Assembly (NCBI GenBank): GCA_947561585.1
Contig: CANNZV010000125.1
Location: 248,001-312,000, forward strand
Length of the DNA stretch: 64,000 nt
Reading direction: 5' to 3'
Source of the DNA: Caprella mutica
Lineage: Eukaryota; Arthropoda; Malacostraca; Amphipoda; Caprellidae
A program made the position numbers and the translations under genes. Every line of letters begins with the position of its first letter. Positions within the stretch are counted from its first letter, which is position 1. Positions 21,085 to 33,323 of the stretch are shown piece by piece. Under the pieces are notes generated by a model, which was given only the letters and a program-made list of their open reading frames with translations, made no database searches and was not told the origin of the DNA.

Positions 21085-21300
21085 GAGCCGTGGGGATATC
21101 ATATCTGAGCCGTGGGATAAAAATCGCGAGCCGTGGGATAAAAATACGAGCAGTGGAATAAAAAATATGAGCAGTGGAATAAAAAATACGAGCCGTGGGA
21201 TAAAAAATGCGAGCCGTGGGATAAAAAATGCAAGTCGTGCGATAAAAAATGAGAGCTGTGGGATAAAAACTACAAGCAATGGGATATAAAGCGAGCCGTG
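21085..21300 (+). repeat. 21-bp tandem array GAGCCGTGGGATAAAAAATGC
   Basis: About ten units of GAGCCGTGGGATAAAAAATG-type sequence. The unit is a multiple of three, which makes spurious open frames. The neighbouring 21460-21560 (GATCCCCCCTGCCAGGTC, AACAATCATGATGTGTGCAG, ACAACAAACTACAT) matches the interior of the GGTCATGAGCCCCC elements at 46280-46360 and 51520-51610. Confidence 0.75.
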
Positions 21301-21949
21301 GTGGAAGCCGAAAGGAGCAATTACTACCTAGATTTAGTTACTTATTAACAGACCAGGCAGAATATTTGATAAAGTGAAAATTCACATTTGATGAGCCGCA
21401 AAGTTTTGAAACTCTATATAAATGTCTTTTAGAAGATCGCGAGTTTCGAAAAAAATTCACAAAGAATGCAATCTGGCTGGATGCTGCCCCCCGATCCCCC
21501 CTGCCAGGTCATTAAACAATCATGATGTGTGCAGTAGTAGCAAGTACAACAAACTACATAACAGACAATTATGTTGAAATCATTGATAGAATGTACAGTG
21601 GTGCGCTGTATTATAGTGCGCCACTCAGCTTTTAGGTACTGTTGCACCCAAGACCTATTTAATTCCTATGTTGAAGATGTTCCCATGTTATTGTATATTT
21701 GCTGCATCCAAATCCCAATTTCTGTAAAAATAATCCTAGGTCTGTCACTGTCTGTGGAGACATTATTTTCAGACTGGAGTTGAAATTAGTCTGACAGTCT
21801 GACTCATAGAAAATATCCAAATAGACTAACTTTTACAGATGAGATTCTCAATTAGGTACTAGGTAAAACTAGGATAGGCCAACTATTTATCTATTATTAT
21901 TTTAAACCAATACCAGCATTGGTCCAGTAGCAACTAAAAAGGTATGTAG

Positions 21950-22014
21950 GTATACCGTCCGTATACGTACGGTATAGTGACTTGACTATACCGTCCGTAT
22001 ACGGTATACCTACC
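21950..22014. repeat. Large hairpin GTATACCGTCCGTATAC
   Basis: GGTATACCGTCCGTATAC...ACGGTATAG and CTATACCGTCCGTATACGG TATACC face each other around TGACT. A long near-perfect stem is possible. It lies about 400 bp from the candidate Unr promoter. Confidence 0.65.
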
Positions 22015-22389
22015 ATATAAACAATATACACTTTTGCTACAACAAAAACCTAATTCTGTGTAGCTTCTCATTACATCTACCTGACTTAATAGACTAAAGC
22101 TCCATTAGCTTTCCTAACAACCTAACTAGTGAATCTAGAGATCTCAGATCTAGATAGTGTACCAAAAGATAGGGCAGTACCTAGAGTGCCGTGAGGACCG
22201 GATAGATGTTAGTTACTAAGTTGGCTTTGTTAGAAGAAAGTAACAGAATAAAAGCACAATTCGAACCGAAATGAAATCATATCAGGAAATTATGAGACCT
22301 GATGATTCTAAAGATGTAAAAAACAACTATTAAAATAATTTATATAGGTTATGATTAATAGTTAAAGTAAACAAGCAAGATATACGCAC

Positions 22390-22450
22390 CAAAGCACACC
22401 ACAGCTGTGATGACGTGCCGCCATCTTTGAGAGGACGGTGTTGCCATTAT
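22390..22450 (-). promoter_or_regulatory. Unr: Candidate Unr promoter and first exon
   Basis: On the minus strand the order is CTCAAAGATGGCGGCACGTC then ATCACAGCTGTGGTGTGCTTTG followed by GTGCGTAT. AAGATGGCGGC matches the YY1-type core promoter motif common at translation-related genes, and GATGACGT on the plus strand is a CRE-like half site. GTGCGT could be a splice donor to the 15928 acceptor. This is inference; no transcript evidence is available. Confidence 0.4.
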
Positions 22451-22459
22451 GTTAACAGA

Positions 22460-23715
22460 GTGTTGACATCATTCGGAGGTTTTTCAATGAATATTCTACA
22501 GGGTGGCACACAAAATAAATGATCGAAAGTACACGATAAACTGTATAATATAAATTTTACATCTTAGATAGGGACAATTTAAAAATTTTATTCATTGTTG
22601 GGCACATTTCATACTTATCCAGCTATCACTAATTGTCAAATTACTAGGTATATTGTATTGACTAAATTTACTGATTCAAAAAAAGGCAACCGGGTATTTG
22701 GATGATAATATTTTCCAAACTATAAGGGCCACTCTTTAATGTTTTACTGCAACTTGAAGATAATCTTTTTTCTCTCAATGGATAAAATCATTTAAGTTTA
22801 TGACAACGCACAATATGGTGTGACATCAATTACAATTCGAAGTTGGTCAAAAATAAAATACCGCAAAAAAAAAAGTTTATATAATAGATTTTTTTTCTAA
22901 TATTCCTTGTGAACCACAATAAAATACATGAACATGAAAGTAAAATCTATGCTGTTAATAAAACTTTTATAATGATGCCAAAATTGAAAACTACATTTTT
23001 TTTCTAAAACTAGAGCCAAAATCGAAAAAGTTTCATGAATAAAATGTGTTTTTTTTTTCGAAGTTACATATGCCCAGGATACAGTAACATAGGGTATGGT
23101 AATCAGCTGATTGAATCTATAGTTTGACGTGACCACCGGGTGACTCAAAATGGCGACTCTGACCACACTTTGAAACATGGAAAAACCTACTTAAACTTAA
23201 TCACTTTTAAATTGAATTTTTTCTTATCAATTACTAACTAGGCATTGGTTAAATTGTATTTCCATTATTTTTTTCCTTATTTGTTATTCATTGGAACTAC
23301 AATTTAGCAGTTAACTAGGACTAGTTTAGGCTGCTAGGTAGCATATGTTCAAGACCCTAATTTTTATAGATAAGTAAAAGAAATGAACAATTAAAACACA
23401 CCTGAATTATATCTATATATTCAACTTTGAGGTTCAATCACCATTTTCGCTTTTCTTTTGTACGAAACCCTTATAAAATGACTTTAAACTTCTCGATATT
23501 AACATGCAAATACGAGGAATTATGAGCCGCTCGGTCACAAACAAGGAATGTGTTGTTGTGGTGACGTCATATTTTTGTGTCGTCTGCTAGGTACTATACC
23601 TGATTATGTTCTTATATCTTGCATATGCCATACAAATTTCAGAACGATCAGCCCAAATATAAAAAAGTTTTTTTCAAAAGTGTGTTAACCCCACCCTTTA
23701 AAAGACATTCAGTTT
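22460..23715. other. A+T-rich region with one Y-element end
   Basis: No gene seen. ACTCAAAATGGCGACTC and GACCACACTTTGAAACATGG (23140-23180) match the right end of element Y (compare 58676-58720). A full TGACGTCA site occurs at about 23561. Confidence 0.45.
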
Positions 23716-24045
23716 TTTTTTCGATCACAAGCTGATTATCTTCACTATCGTTAGCACAACAGGATATTAGCTGTAAGATGATGCCATATCATATACTTCT
23801 AGTTATTTCTATTTTATTTCGAATTTGGTAGTTTGACTTCACCTAGAAGTGGTGTAAAATGGTTTTAACTAAAGATTTTTCATATACAAATGCACCGAAG
23901 GTATTTTACTTGGATTTTTTGGTGTGGAGGGAGCTAGGGGAGGACGGTTGCACAATGCACACTGCACAGGGTTTTAATACTGGAAGATTGTTGCAGTTTT
24001 GTCTACACAGAGTGTTTTTGACCACGGGTGTTTTTTCCTAAAATC
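23716..24045 (+). repeat. Dispersed ~320-bp repeat, copy 1
   Basis: Aligns by eye with 36025-36345. Shared blocks are ATCACAAGCT, TAAGATGATGCCATAT / TGAGATGATGTCATAT, CAGGGTTTTAATACTGG, TTTTTGAC / TTTTGACTACGG and AATCCAAA. Many indels. Function unknown. Confidence 0.6.
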
Positions 24046-24164
24046 CAAATCAGCATATGAAGGGCCTCACCATGCTACGGGGAAAAAATGAGTTTATTAC
24101 CTTCGCAGAATGCGGGAAGGTCATATTTTCATCGGAATTTATTTATTTATCATCTTGTTATTTG

Positions 24165-24470
24165 CTTAACTGAAAAAGTGTTCAACCAAATTGCCTGAAA
24201 TATAGTGAAATGATCGGTCCATGTCCAGTGACCTGCTGGTAGAATTTGGGAGCGACCCGGTCAAAGGTCAAGGTCACGGTCATTTATAACTCAAAAAGTA
24301 TTGAACCATATTGCATGAAACTTGGTGGAACGATAGGTGACATAGTCAATATACAGGAATCATTTTGTTAGATTTTGGGAGCGATCGGGTCAAAGATCAA
24401 GGTCAAGGCCATTTGTAACTCAAAATTTTTTCAACCAAATTGTCTGAAATTTGATGGTATTATCAGGGTA
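24165..24470 (+). repeat. ~132-bp tandem repeat with GGTCAAAGGTCAAGGTCA
   Basis: Two and a half units. Each has TTCAACCAAATTG, TGGGAGCGA.CGGGTCAAAG, TCAAGGTCA..GTCATT and AACTCAAAAAGTAT. Similar hexamer-rich units occur as dispersed repeats in many invertebrates. Confidence 0.7.
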
Positions 24471-24996
24471 AGAATAAACGAGGTCACTATAAATTTTAGA
24501 TGATTTGACAACGTTGCATAGGATAAGGTACGCCTTCTTGTAGTATTGAGAAAAAATGCCAACTAATTTCTATTAAGATATCAATTAGTGAATTATCCTT
24601 GAGTATAGAAGGTTGGTGGCATTAAATCTTACTGTTTTACAATTAGCTTTACATTTCTATTAAAATTAATTTTAATTATTGATTTGCGTTCTCCAGAAAT
24701 AATTAGAGTATTTTCACTATTTTGTTTTGGTCACTTAATATCAAATAAGCATAAGAATGTCAAAATCAAATGAATAATTCTTACTAATTATTTACCTGAA
24801 CTATAGAAATAGGAAAGTTTTGGAATTATTCTCGAAACTTGAAATCATCCTCGTTTATAATTTAAAATAGGACATGCCATGACATTTCCATATCCTTAGT
24901 CTGTGATGATTATTTATTGTATGATAATTGAATAATATTTGAAATAAAAATAGTTCTACCATATATCTCTTTGATCTCGATTACTTTCTACGATAG

Positions 24997-25137
24997 GGTA
25001 AGTTACGAATTATCGGATGGTTTTAAATCTTTGATATTACAAGAAAAAGTATTTGATTAAAGTTAAATAATTTTTATTATTTACTTATTTCTATTTTGAT
25101 CGAAGAATTGGAACCGTCCAATGATTTGTAACTTGTC
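24997..25137. mobile_element. MITE family 'TAAGTT', copy 3
   Basis: Inverted ends GGTAAGTTACGAATTATCGG and (reverse complement) GACAAGTTACAAATCATTGG, with an ATCGAAGAATTGG inner block. Non-coding. Confidence 0.7.
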
Positions 25138-25994
25138 CATGCAAGTAGGTTACATCCACCATCTGTTAACGAGGAAGTTACAGAAATGATTAGCTAATAT
25201 ATAACAGATTTTATCCATGTATTCCTAACTCTGTAATCAAATTAGATTTTTCAACTGTAATTAATTCAAAATCAAATGTTGTAAGCAGCACAGTTTACCA
25301 TTATAAAATAAATGGTAATCATATTGAGCCTCTATAACGGCCGGATCTTATAAGGTTTACCTAGAGCTAGATGCTAGCTATTTCAATTTATATTAATTTC
25401 AGTAACTAAAAATTTATCAGAAGTAGGGGGTATGACCTCTGATTGAAATAAAAAGGCCATATCGGTGACGTCAACCACATGTCGGTACAAATGGTCTGAG
25501 ATGCAGAAAAGCTACTCCGTGAATATGCAGTCATTTACCAAGAAATGTGTAGGAAAAAGACACAAGCACCAAACGGATGATGAAAATGAAAAGGTTATGG
25601 AAAATTAATCCTACATACCAGAAAAATCTAAAACTTCTTAGTTGAAGAGCATGACTCTAGCGCTATTCTCTAAAACTGCAACTAGTGTCAAAAAAATGAT
25701 AAGCATGGTAAATATAAAAAAAGATAATCCATATTACAGCAGTTCAGAGCCCACACTCACCACAGACAATTCATGATTGAGCCCCTGAGAGAAAATATTC
25801 ATTTATCACCTTCAAAAATTTAATTATCGATAAAGGGTAAAATCTCATTTTCTAATGAATAATATATAGACTTAGAAACTGAAATTGCTTGACTGATTCA
25901 AAGGGTTTGTAAATCTAAACTATGTAATACAACAAACAATATAAAACTAAGTAAATATTTACTATTCATATTGTGCATAGCCTCCTTCTGCCTT
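25138..25994. other. Region without recognised gene
   Basis: A+T-rich. It contains TATGCAGTCATTTACCAAGAAATG (about 25525), which also occurs inside the GGACAATTCGCC elements (26622-26650, 32806-32830), so a degenerate third interior of that family may lie here. Confidence 0.4.
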
Positions 25995-27975
25995 AAGCCT
26001 AGATCATACCACCCGAACTTTGTAGGGGCGTTCCTTGAGCGGTGAAATAATTTCATCACCGCTCATTACCGTTCACAGAAGTTGGTCTCCCGTTAAAACA
26101 ACGCCATATACGCTCGGCCACCGCTTATGTTCCCTCGCCGCTCCGAAGGGTTTGAGTTTTTCAAAATGTTGCAGGAGTAAAGGAGCGGTAGTTTTCCTTT
26201 CTACAAAGTTTACTACCTCTATAACGGTTCTAGGACAACTCGCCGCCGGACAATTCGCCATGAGGACAATTCGCCGATAGGACAACTCGCCGCGTTATTT
26301 ATGCTTTGGCGGTGTATACATCATTTTCATATATTACGCTCAAGACTGACGCAGAACAGCAGTTGACAAATTTCATTATTTTAATTGATTTGTTTCGGTT
26401 GTTATACCTGTGAGAATATACATCAACCCGCGAAAATTATTAGAACTATTAATATAAATTTAGAAGCATATTTAATGTCTGGCTCGAAACGAAGGGCTTT
26501 GTAGTTGACGTCAAAAGGAAATTAAATACAAGGGACAGGAAGAAGAAGTTAGAAAGCAAAGTGACTCCTTGAACAAAGGTACCAACCACCAGTCCGTGAC
26601 AAGCTCATGGATGCAGAAAAGCTACTGCAATCACTTACCAAGAAATGATATGAAAAGGAACACAAGCACCGGTGACTGTACTCACGAATAGAAGAGGAAA
26701 ATGAAGAGGTGATAGTAATGAAACTTATTAACCTACTTAAGACAAAAATCGAAGACTTCGTAGTTGAATAACCGTTATTTGCACTAATGTACTAGTTTTA
26801 AACTAAAGTAATTTTTATAAGTCATTAAACGTATTAGGAAGACACCTGAACTTGTTTTCTTTTCATTAGCAAATTATTTTTAGTAAAATACTTTCAAATA
26901 GAATGACAAAATTTTTATTGTTATACGACACACACTATGATTATATAATAGTTAAAAAACATCATATTTAACTTTTGAAATGGAAAAGAAAACATTTTCA
27001 AATACTGCTAAGAAAATTTGAAAATTGATTTACAACAGGCATCTCATATTTAATTTTTTTATAAATAAATGATGTATACCTACTGCGGTAAATGATAAAT
27101 CACACGGCAAGTTGTTTTGGCGATGAATTGTCCTAGCGGCGAGTTGTCCTCACGGCAAATTGTCCGCGGCGAGTTGTCCGGCGGCGAATTGTCCAGCGGC
27201 GAGTTGTCCAGTCACCCTCTATAACACCGCCCAGCTAAAGTTTGACTCTGCTAGACGCAAGTTCGTGGACGCTTTATTCCGCTAGGCCAATACAGAAATC
27301 CTGAACGATACTTCGCCAGCTTTGCTCGGGCCATGAATAAACGTTGCACAAGCTTTGGCAGAGTGTTGTTATTTTTTTTAGGAGTTTGTGTGTCGAAATT
27401 ATATATCAAAACATAAAACACGGGCGATGCCATAGCGGTGCACCGCTGAAGCTGTCGTTGCTATAGAGTTGGCTTAACGATAGAAAGTTGCAGCGAGCGT
27501 TGGTTTGGCAGTATGGATATATGCTACCTCAATACCAACGTCAAACCAAATTTCATCACAGGAATGAATCACTGCTTCATTTTCTGAGGCCGTTTCAGCA
27601 AACTCGTGTCCGTGATTCAAACGCTTTCAACCGCCATATCGAAGTTTATGCATCATTTAATCACCGCCCAGACAATGCTGGCGAGGCAGCGGTGGTACAG
27701 CATTCAAGGTTTCCGTATTTGCTTCTATAATGGTGTCAAAATCTGGGTTTTGTTAAGGTGGAGAACTTTACGGAGCGGAAAGCTACTGCTTCTCAACGCT
27801 CGTAATATTTTGTGCAGTTCAAAACTTTCGGATCGGTAGGTGTGAACATAAGCGGTGGTAGAGCGTATATACGGTGTTGCCTGAACTGAGGCGAATTTCT
27901 GGTGAGCGTTAAAAATTTTTTGTCCTCGCTTCCAGAACGCTCTAGCAAAGTTCCTCCGGTGTGTCAGGCCTTCAA
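25995..27975. mobile_element. Long-TIR element (~220-bp arms) hosting a GGACAATTCGCC element
   Basis: The left arm CCTAGATCATACCACCCGAA... AACTTTGTAGGGGCGTTCC and later ATATACGCTCGGCCACCGCT are inverted at the right: reverse complement GCCTGACACACCGGAGGAAC, AACTTTGCTAGAGCGTTC, TATATACGCTCTACCACCGC. The copies are quite diverged and GC-richer than the surroundings. The interior open frames show no known family. It is split at 26227 by the next element. Confidence 0.65.
26227..27217. mobile_element. Terminal-array element GGACAATTCGCCGC, copy 1
   Basis: The left end is four phrases: GGACAACTCGCCGCC, GGACAATTCGCCATGA, GGACAATTCGCCGATA, GGACAACTCGCCGCG. The right end is six phrases in inverse sense, closing GGCGAGTTGTCCAGTCACC. 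Termini are GGTTCTAGGAC and, inverted, GGTGACTGGAC. The duplication CTCTATAAC (9 bp, arguably 10) directly flanks both ends, the length typical of Mutator-like elements. The interior (26300-27110) is non-coding and matches the 32400-34760 copy. The superfamily is inferred from duplication length only. Confidence 0.8.
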
Positions 27976-28256
27976 ATGATGAGCCTCAAATATCGATTTA
28001 TATCAGATTTCATCCACTCAGCTCCATAATCAAAAGCAGTATACCGCTATACCAACTTTAAACCCCCGCCAAGCCAAATTTGGTTTATTTTCCCTCCGTT
28101 CAAAGATCTAGGCTTTAGATATCCTTATCTATACATCGAAGCAAGTAATACGTTAAATAAATTAGAAAATTAGCAATTCCTTATGCTATACCACATACTG
28201 AAAAGATTTTGTTCCATAGCTTCAGATATTTTCTATTTGATTAAGATCAGCAATTA

Positions 28257-28500
28257 GTGTTGTTAATCCCCAAGCAACCACAATGATTGGCCCCGTGTGG
28301 GTACTACGTGGTGCGCCCACCTGAAAAGAGGTGGGAAAACCATGTGGGCATTTGGAAACTGGTTCTGTGTGGTGACAATAATGGGTAGCCATGTTAAATC
28401 TACGTGGGCCCCACCTGTTTTCAACATGACTACATGGTATTTCAACGTGGGTACTAGGTGGAACCAACATGGGTATCACGTTTTTCCCAATCCTATTAAA
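28257..28500 (+). repeat. ACGTGGG-phrase region
   Basis: CGTGTGGGTACTACGTGG, CATGTGGGCATTTGG, TACGTGGGCCCCACC, CAACGTGGGTACTAGGTGG repeat a loose ACGTGGGTAC theme. No clear inverted arms; it may be a decayed element. Confidence 0.4.
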
Positions 28501-28745
28501 ATCTATAGTTAATCAATATTTTTATTTTTTTTATTTCTTATGGATCATTATAAATGAATATTGATCAACACTCCTACAAAAAAAGGGTATTGATACGAAC
28601 TGATTTTAGGGATAAATATTTAATTTTTAAATGTATTTATAAACAAAACAAAATTTCTAGTTTCTTTAAATTTGACTTTCAAGTGTTGCTCTGATGACGT
28701 CACGCACACTGTGATTCGTTAAGGCATCCCGTTAAGGCCGTGCAC

Positions 28746-29702
28746 GGACATTTCGTCCACGTACAATTCGTCCACGGACATTTCATCGAACGGACATTTC
28801 GTCCACGGACATTTCGTCCACGAAATTCTTTATTTTGTTTTTTAATTATAATGTGTAGTGTACATATTTTTCATTATATTTTATTTACAATATTCTTCAA
28901 TATAAAAGTAGAAAACTCTCTTTTTTGGTGATCTTGGCCATAATTCTTATAGCAATCTCCTTCTCCTGCTTCTACTGGTCGGCAACAGGAAATTAATTAA
29001 ACTGAATACTTTATTTAATGATTACAGGTAGACCTCGCTTTTATTATACCTCTGTCTTATAAATCTGTAATTATATCGAGGCATGTCTCGTAGATATTAT
29101 AGTACATAATGATAGAAAATTTAAGCATTCTTTATGTTTACAATAAATACAATTATTTGCGGTGTATTTTAACAATAATTACCATAAACATCAATATTAG
29201 TACTCAGATTAGCTTATTGGAAGCAACATTGGTTCAGAAATTAGTTTTTTATGACAGAATTTTTTTCAACAGTGACTACATAAAATACATACATGTACAT
29301 ATAATATACAACTAAAAAAATCATTAATAATTAAATGTGATATAAAATAAATAGCTAGACATTGGTACTTTTTAGTGTTACGTTAAATTATATAAACGTA
29401 AACACGTCCGTTTGCAAAATATTACAGGAGGTAAATAATTAAATGATACAGTCAACCAGTATAGCATATTTAATTTCATAACTGTAATTGATAGATGAAC
29501 ACTTTTTATGTGTTAATATGAAATTTTTCGGCTTGAATTATATAACAATATTATATATTTATATCTGGCAATTAATGTAATAGTAAAAAACAAAATGAAA
29601 TATATTCCATATTCACTTTAAAATACAAAATTGAGCAATTCGTGGACGAAATGTCCGTGGACGAGATGTCTATGGACAAAATATTCGTGGACGAAATGTC
29701 CT
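28746..29702. mobile_element. Terminal-array element GGACATTTCGTCCAC
   Basis: The left end has five phrases of GGACATTTCGTCCAC type (28746-28835). The right end (29637-29702) has four in inverse sense (GTGGACGAAATGTCC). About 800 bp of A+T-rich interior without coding potential. The phrase spacing and layout are the same as in the GGACAATTCGCC elements, with a different phrase. No clear target duplication. Confidence 0.75.
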
Positions 29703-30039
29703 AGACCCATATAACATATAACAGTAAGCAGAATTTAAATCGATCAAGTATTCTGTTCACAAATAATTATATAAGAAATATTCCCATTTCGCCTTTTTTT
29801 CATTCTGAGAATCATAAGAAGAAAAAGGCCCCATAATTGAGTAGGTGTGTTCGTTCGTATATACATAGTACACACCTATTCAAATGCAGTGTTTTAAAAT
29901 GAACAGTTCTCAAGATAGGAAAAATGTTATGATATATGAAAACTGTAATATAAGTAAGAAATACTGAATTAGGTACTTGGATTCGATATATGGATCCATT
30001 ATCTTTAAATCAGCTTTGTTATATTGTTTTGAATTTGTC

Positions 30040-30950
30040 GGATCTATAGTAGCCTATCGCACAAGAAGCTGTTTCTTTGCTTGAAATTCAGAGATGTAGT
30101 AGAAAGAACGGAAAAAGAAAATTAAATTAGATATTATAATAAAACTATAGAACCAAATTTGAAATGGTTTGCAGTTTTATAATCAGTAACCTTAGTTTTA
30201 ATGAATAGAGAAATAAAAAAATTGAGTGGAGGGGACCTTAAAATTGCTCCAACTTTTTATTGTTTTAAATTTGTTAGACGAACCTCTTTCTTTTTCTTTG
30301 CTTGAAATTCAGAGGTTAGAAGAAAAATCACAAGAATCACTTAAAGGTCCTCTCCACTCTAAATTTAAAAAATCTGGATTTGCTTTAAATTATTAGAGCT
30401 AAGGTTATATAACATGTAATAGTTAATAGAAAAGAAATCGATCAAGTATTCTGTCCATAATTAATAGTATAAGAAACATTCACATTCAACTTTCACTCTT
30501 TCTAAGATTCAATTGAAGAACAAGGCTGCATTCTAACTTATCACGTATTCCTATTATCGTAAATTTAATGGTAATTAGCTATATAGGTTTACTTTTAGTT
30601 ACCTTTTTTTTCTTCTTAGAGGGTAATGGTATTTAGATAACGGTATAGTAGCCATTATAATATGTCTAAAAGCTTTATTATTGTTTTGAATATTTCAAGA
30701 TTCAATGGATTCTTATTCTTCGTTTGAAATTCTGATGTTAGAAGTGAAATCACAAGAATAACTTAAACTACATATTATGATGAAAATATAGATAATAATT
30801 GTTTGCAGTTTTGTAATCAGTAACCTTAGCTCTAATGAATAGAGTAATAAAAATAGATTGAGGGGGGGGGGGACTTTAAAGATCCCCTCCCCTCTAAATT
30901 CTTATCACTCTATTCATTAAAACTATCCTATATTTGATATTCAATTTAAG
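30040..30950. repeat. Three diverged, tandem copies of the AAAGGTCC family
   Basis: The block TTTGCTTGAAATTCAGAG, CAGTTTT.TAATCAGTAACC, AATGAATAGAG.AATAAAAA, GAGTGGAGGGGACCTTAAA recurs at about 30070-30235, 30290-30345 and 30700-30895. Ends GAGTGGAGGGGACC and GGTCCTCTCCACTC face each other. The reverse complement aligns with the 37060-37658 and 53979-54598 elements. Confidence 0.6.
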
Positions 30951-31139
30951 TTATTATTGTGATTTTTCTTGTGAAAAGAATGCAACAAACAAAAAGACAG
31001 AGACCTAGCAAAAATCACCTGCAAGCCTTCCTGACTCGATGAGAACGTTTTTCAGACGTCAGAAGCTTTCCGTCATACTCATATATTATTGGCCGCAATA
31101 TTCAGAACATAGACAACAAAAGATGAAAGAGTTAACACA

Positions 31140-31795
31140 AATTCGTATATTGAGTCAAGTTTGACTCCTGCACTCCAAAAAACCTAAAGAAGACATTTAA
31201 AAGACAAAGCTGATCACTTTCCAACAAGACGGCTCTCCCTCACACACAGGCGCTTATACAAGGGGTGGGGGGCAACTAGGCCTTGTGGTCTGATTTTTTT
31301 AAAATAAATTTTCGGATTAATCCTGAAATTTGAATAAAATATCAGTTATTTGATTATTATTAATTGCTTTAAGCCAAGTGGTGAGTAAGTGGCCAAAATA
31401 ATATGGCGTCTTGCGGGACGCTCAAATCCTTATTTTTCTTCACGTGACTGGCAATCTGGCGGCAGTTCAATAGAGAAATGATATGACTGAAACAAAATAA
31501 GGTTTTATACCGTCTTCCTAAGCGTTCTTTTCAAAACTCTGATTGCTCCAGTCTATTATTTGGCCCAGCCTGCAACTTCTTCACTTTGGTGGATCCAAGA
31601 CCACATTGTTTCGAGGTCAAGTGATTAGCAACAGTACAGAAAATCCCTGGTCAGCACACAGTCAAGATCTCAACCCTTTTCCTTTGGACTTTCACATCTG
31701 GGCTGTTGCACTAAATCGAGTTTATGTGAAAAAAAAAACAGATTCCAATGAGTCTCATATTATGATGTATTCAAAGTTTCGGTTGAAGATATAAC
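31140..31795 (+). pseudogene. Tc1/mariner transposase relic
   Basis: Two pieces of one transposase remain. At 31211-31260 the frame reads ITFQQDGSPSHTGAY, matching the QQDGA.PHTA motif that carries the second catalytic Asp. At 31610-31790 it reads NPWSAHSQDLNPFPLDFHIW then NRVYVKKKTDSNES, matching the H-S-PDLNP-DF-W block with the third catalytic position. About 280 bp of unrelated sequence lies between them and reading frames are broken, so it is dead. Terminal repeats were not found. Confidence 0.7.
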
Positions 31796-33323
31796 AGGAA
31801 GACTCTCAAGAAAGTTTGCTATAATTTTCTAAAGCTTGCGTCGCTCTGTCTTCAGACTGGAGGTGTCATATTCTGTGACTGGAGGGGTCACATTGGCTTA
31901 CCTCAGGAGATGTTTAATAATAATAAAAATCCTTTCATTTTCATTAAAGTGAGGCATTTATAATGGTATTTGACTCATTTTAAGTACTTCTAATGACGTA
32001 TCTGATGGAACATAGTATTTAATGAATAATATTGATTTGGTGATTTTTGCTGCAGCCAATGATTGAATATTATGATTAGGTTATTTAATATCAGTCTATT
32101 AGACTTTAAATACAGCATATGGAATATAAACATATACAGTATACACTGTGTTCCATCTGAAACGTCATTTTTAAATTGCATATTAGAAGCACTTCTAATG
32201 ATTCAATTGTAATCATATATACACCACTTTGAAGGAAAAGAAAGGATTTTTCTATTATTAAACATTTATTGTCCTATGTTATATGGGTTCTAGGAAAATT
32301 CGCCGCCGGACAATTCACCGCTGGACAATTCGCCGCTGGACAATTCGCCGCGAACAATTTGCCGTAAGGACAACTCGCCGCTAGGACAACTCGTCGCGTG
32401 ATTTATGTTTTGCCGGCGTATACATCATTTACATATATCTAAAAGTATTATAAATTTGGACAATGATTTGTTTCTATACGCTCAAGACTGACGTAAAACG
32501 GTAGTTGACAAATTATAATTATTTTCCTTTGAAATGATTTCTATACAAATTATTTCAATTAATTAGTTTCTTTTGTTATGTCTGTTAGAATATTTCAGAC
32601 CGCAAATAATAATTGAACTATTAATATAAATTTAGAAGCATTTAAACGTCTGCTTATAAACGCACGGCTTTCTAGTGGATGTCAAAAGGAAATTATATAC
32701 AAGGGACAGGAAGAAGATGTCAGAAAGCAAACTGACTCCTTGAACAAAGGCACCAACCACCAGTCTGTGACAAAGCTCATGGATGCAGAAAATCTACTTC
32801 GTGGATGCAATCTCTTACCAAGGAATGAGATGAAAAGGAACACAAACACTGGTGACTGCACTCACGAATATAAGAGGAAAATGATGAAGTGATAGTAAGT
32901 GTAACTTATCACCCAACCTAAGACAAAAATCCAAGACTTCGTAGGTAAATAACCTTTATTTGAACTGATGTACTAGTCTTAAGCTAAAGTAATATTTAAA
33001 CGTATTAAGAAGACACCTGAACTTGTTTTCTTTCCAATAGCAAATTATGTTTAGCAAAATAGTTTCAAATAGAACGGATAAAATATTATTGTTAATTTAC
33101 AACACACACTATGTTTATACAGCTAGGGTGACCAATAAAAATCTGGTCGAAAGTAAATGCTTATAACTCAAAAAGTAATTGGAGTAGAAAGACGAAACAA
33201 AAATCAAATAAAAGAATATATTCTCAAGTTTTATTCAGTTTATAACAATTGCTCAAAATGTCTACCACCTTGCTTAATACAGAGATTAATCTTTTTTTTT
33301 TCAAAATTAGCGATTACTGCAAC

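Noticed and set aside
21076..21289. Open frames on both strands with 7-residue repeats (GIKNASR; FFIPRLA)
   Set aside because: Produced by the 21-bp GAGCCGTGGGATAAAAAAT array.
27488..27839. Two overlapping frames of about 80 codons in the long-TIR element
   Set aside because: No recognisable domain, and the flanking sequence is inverted-repeat arm, so they are probably chance frames in GC-richer DNA.
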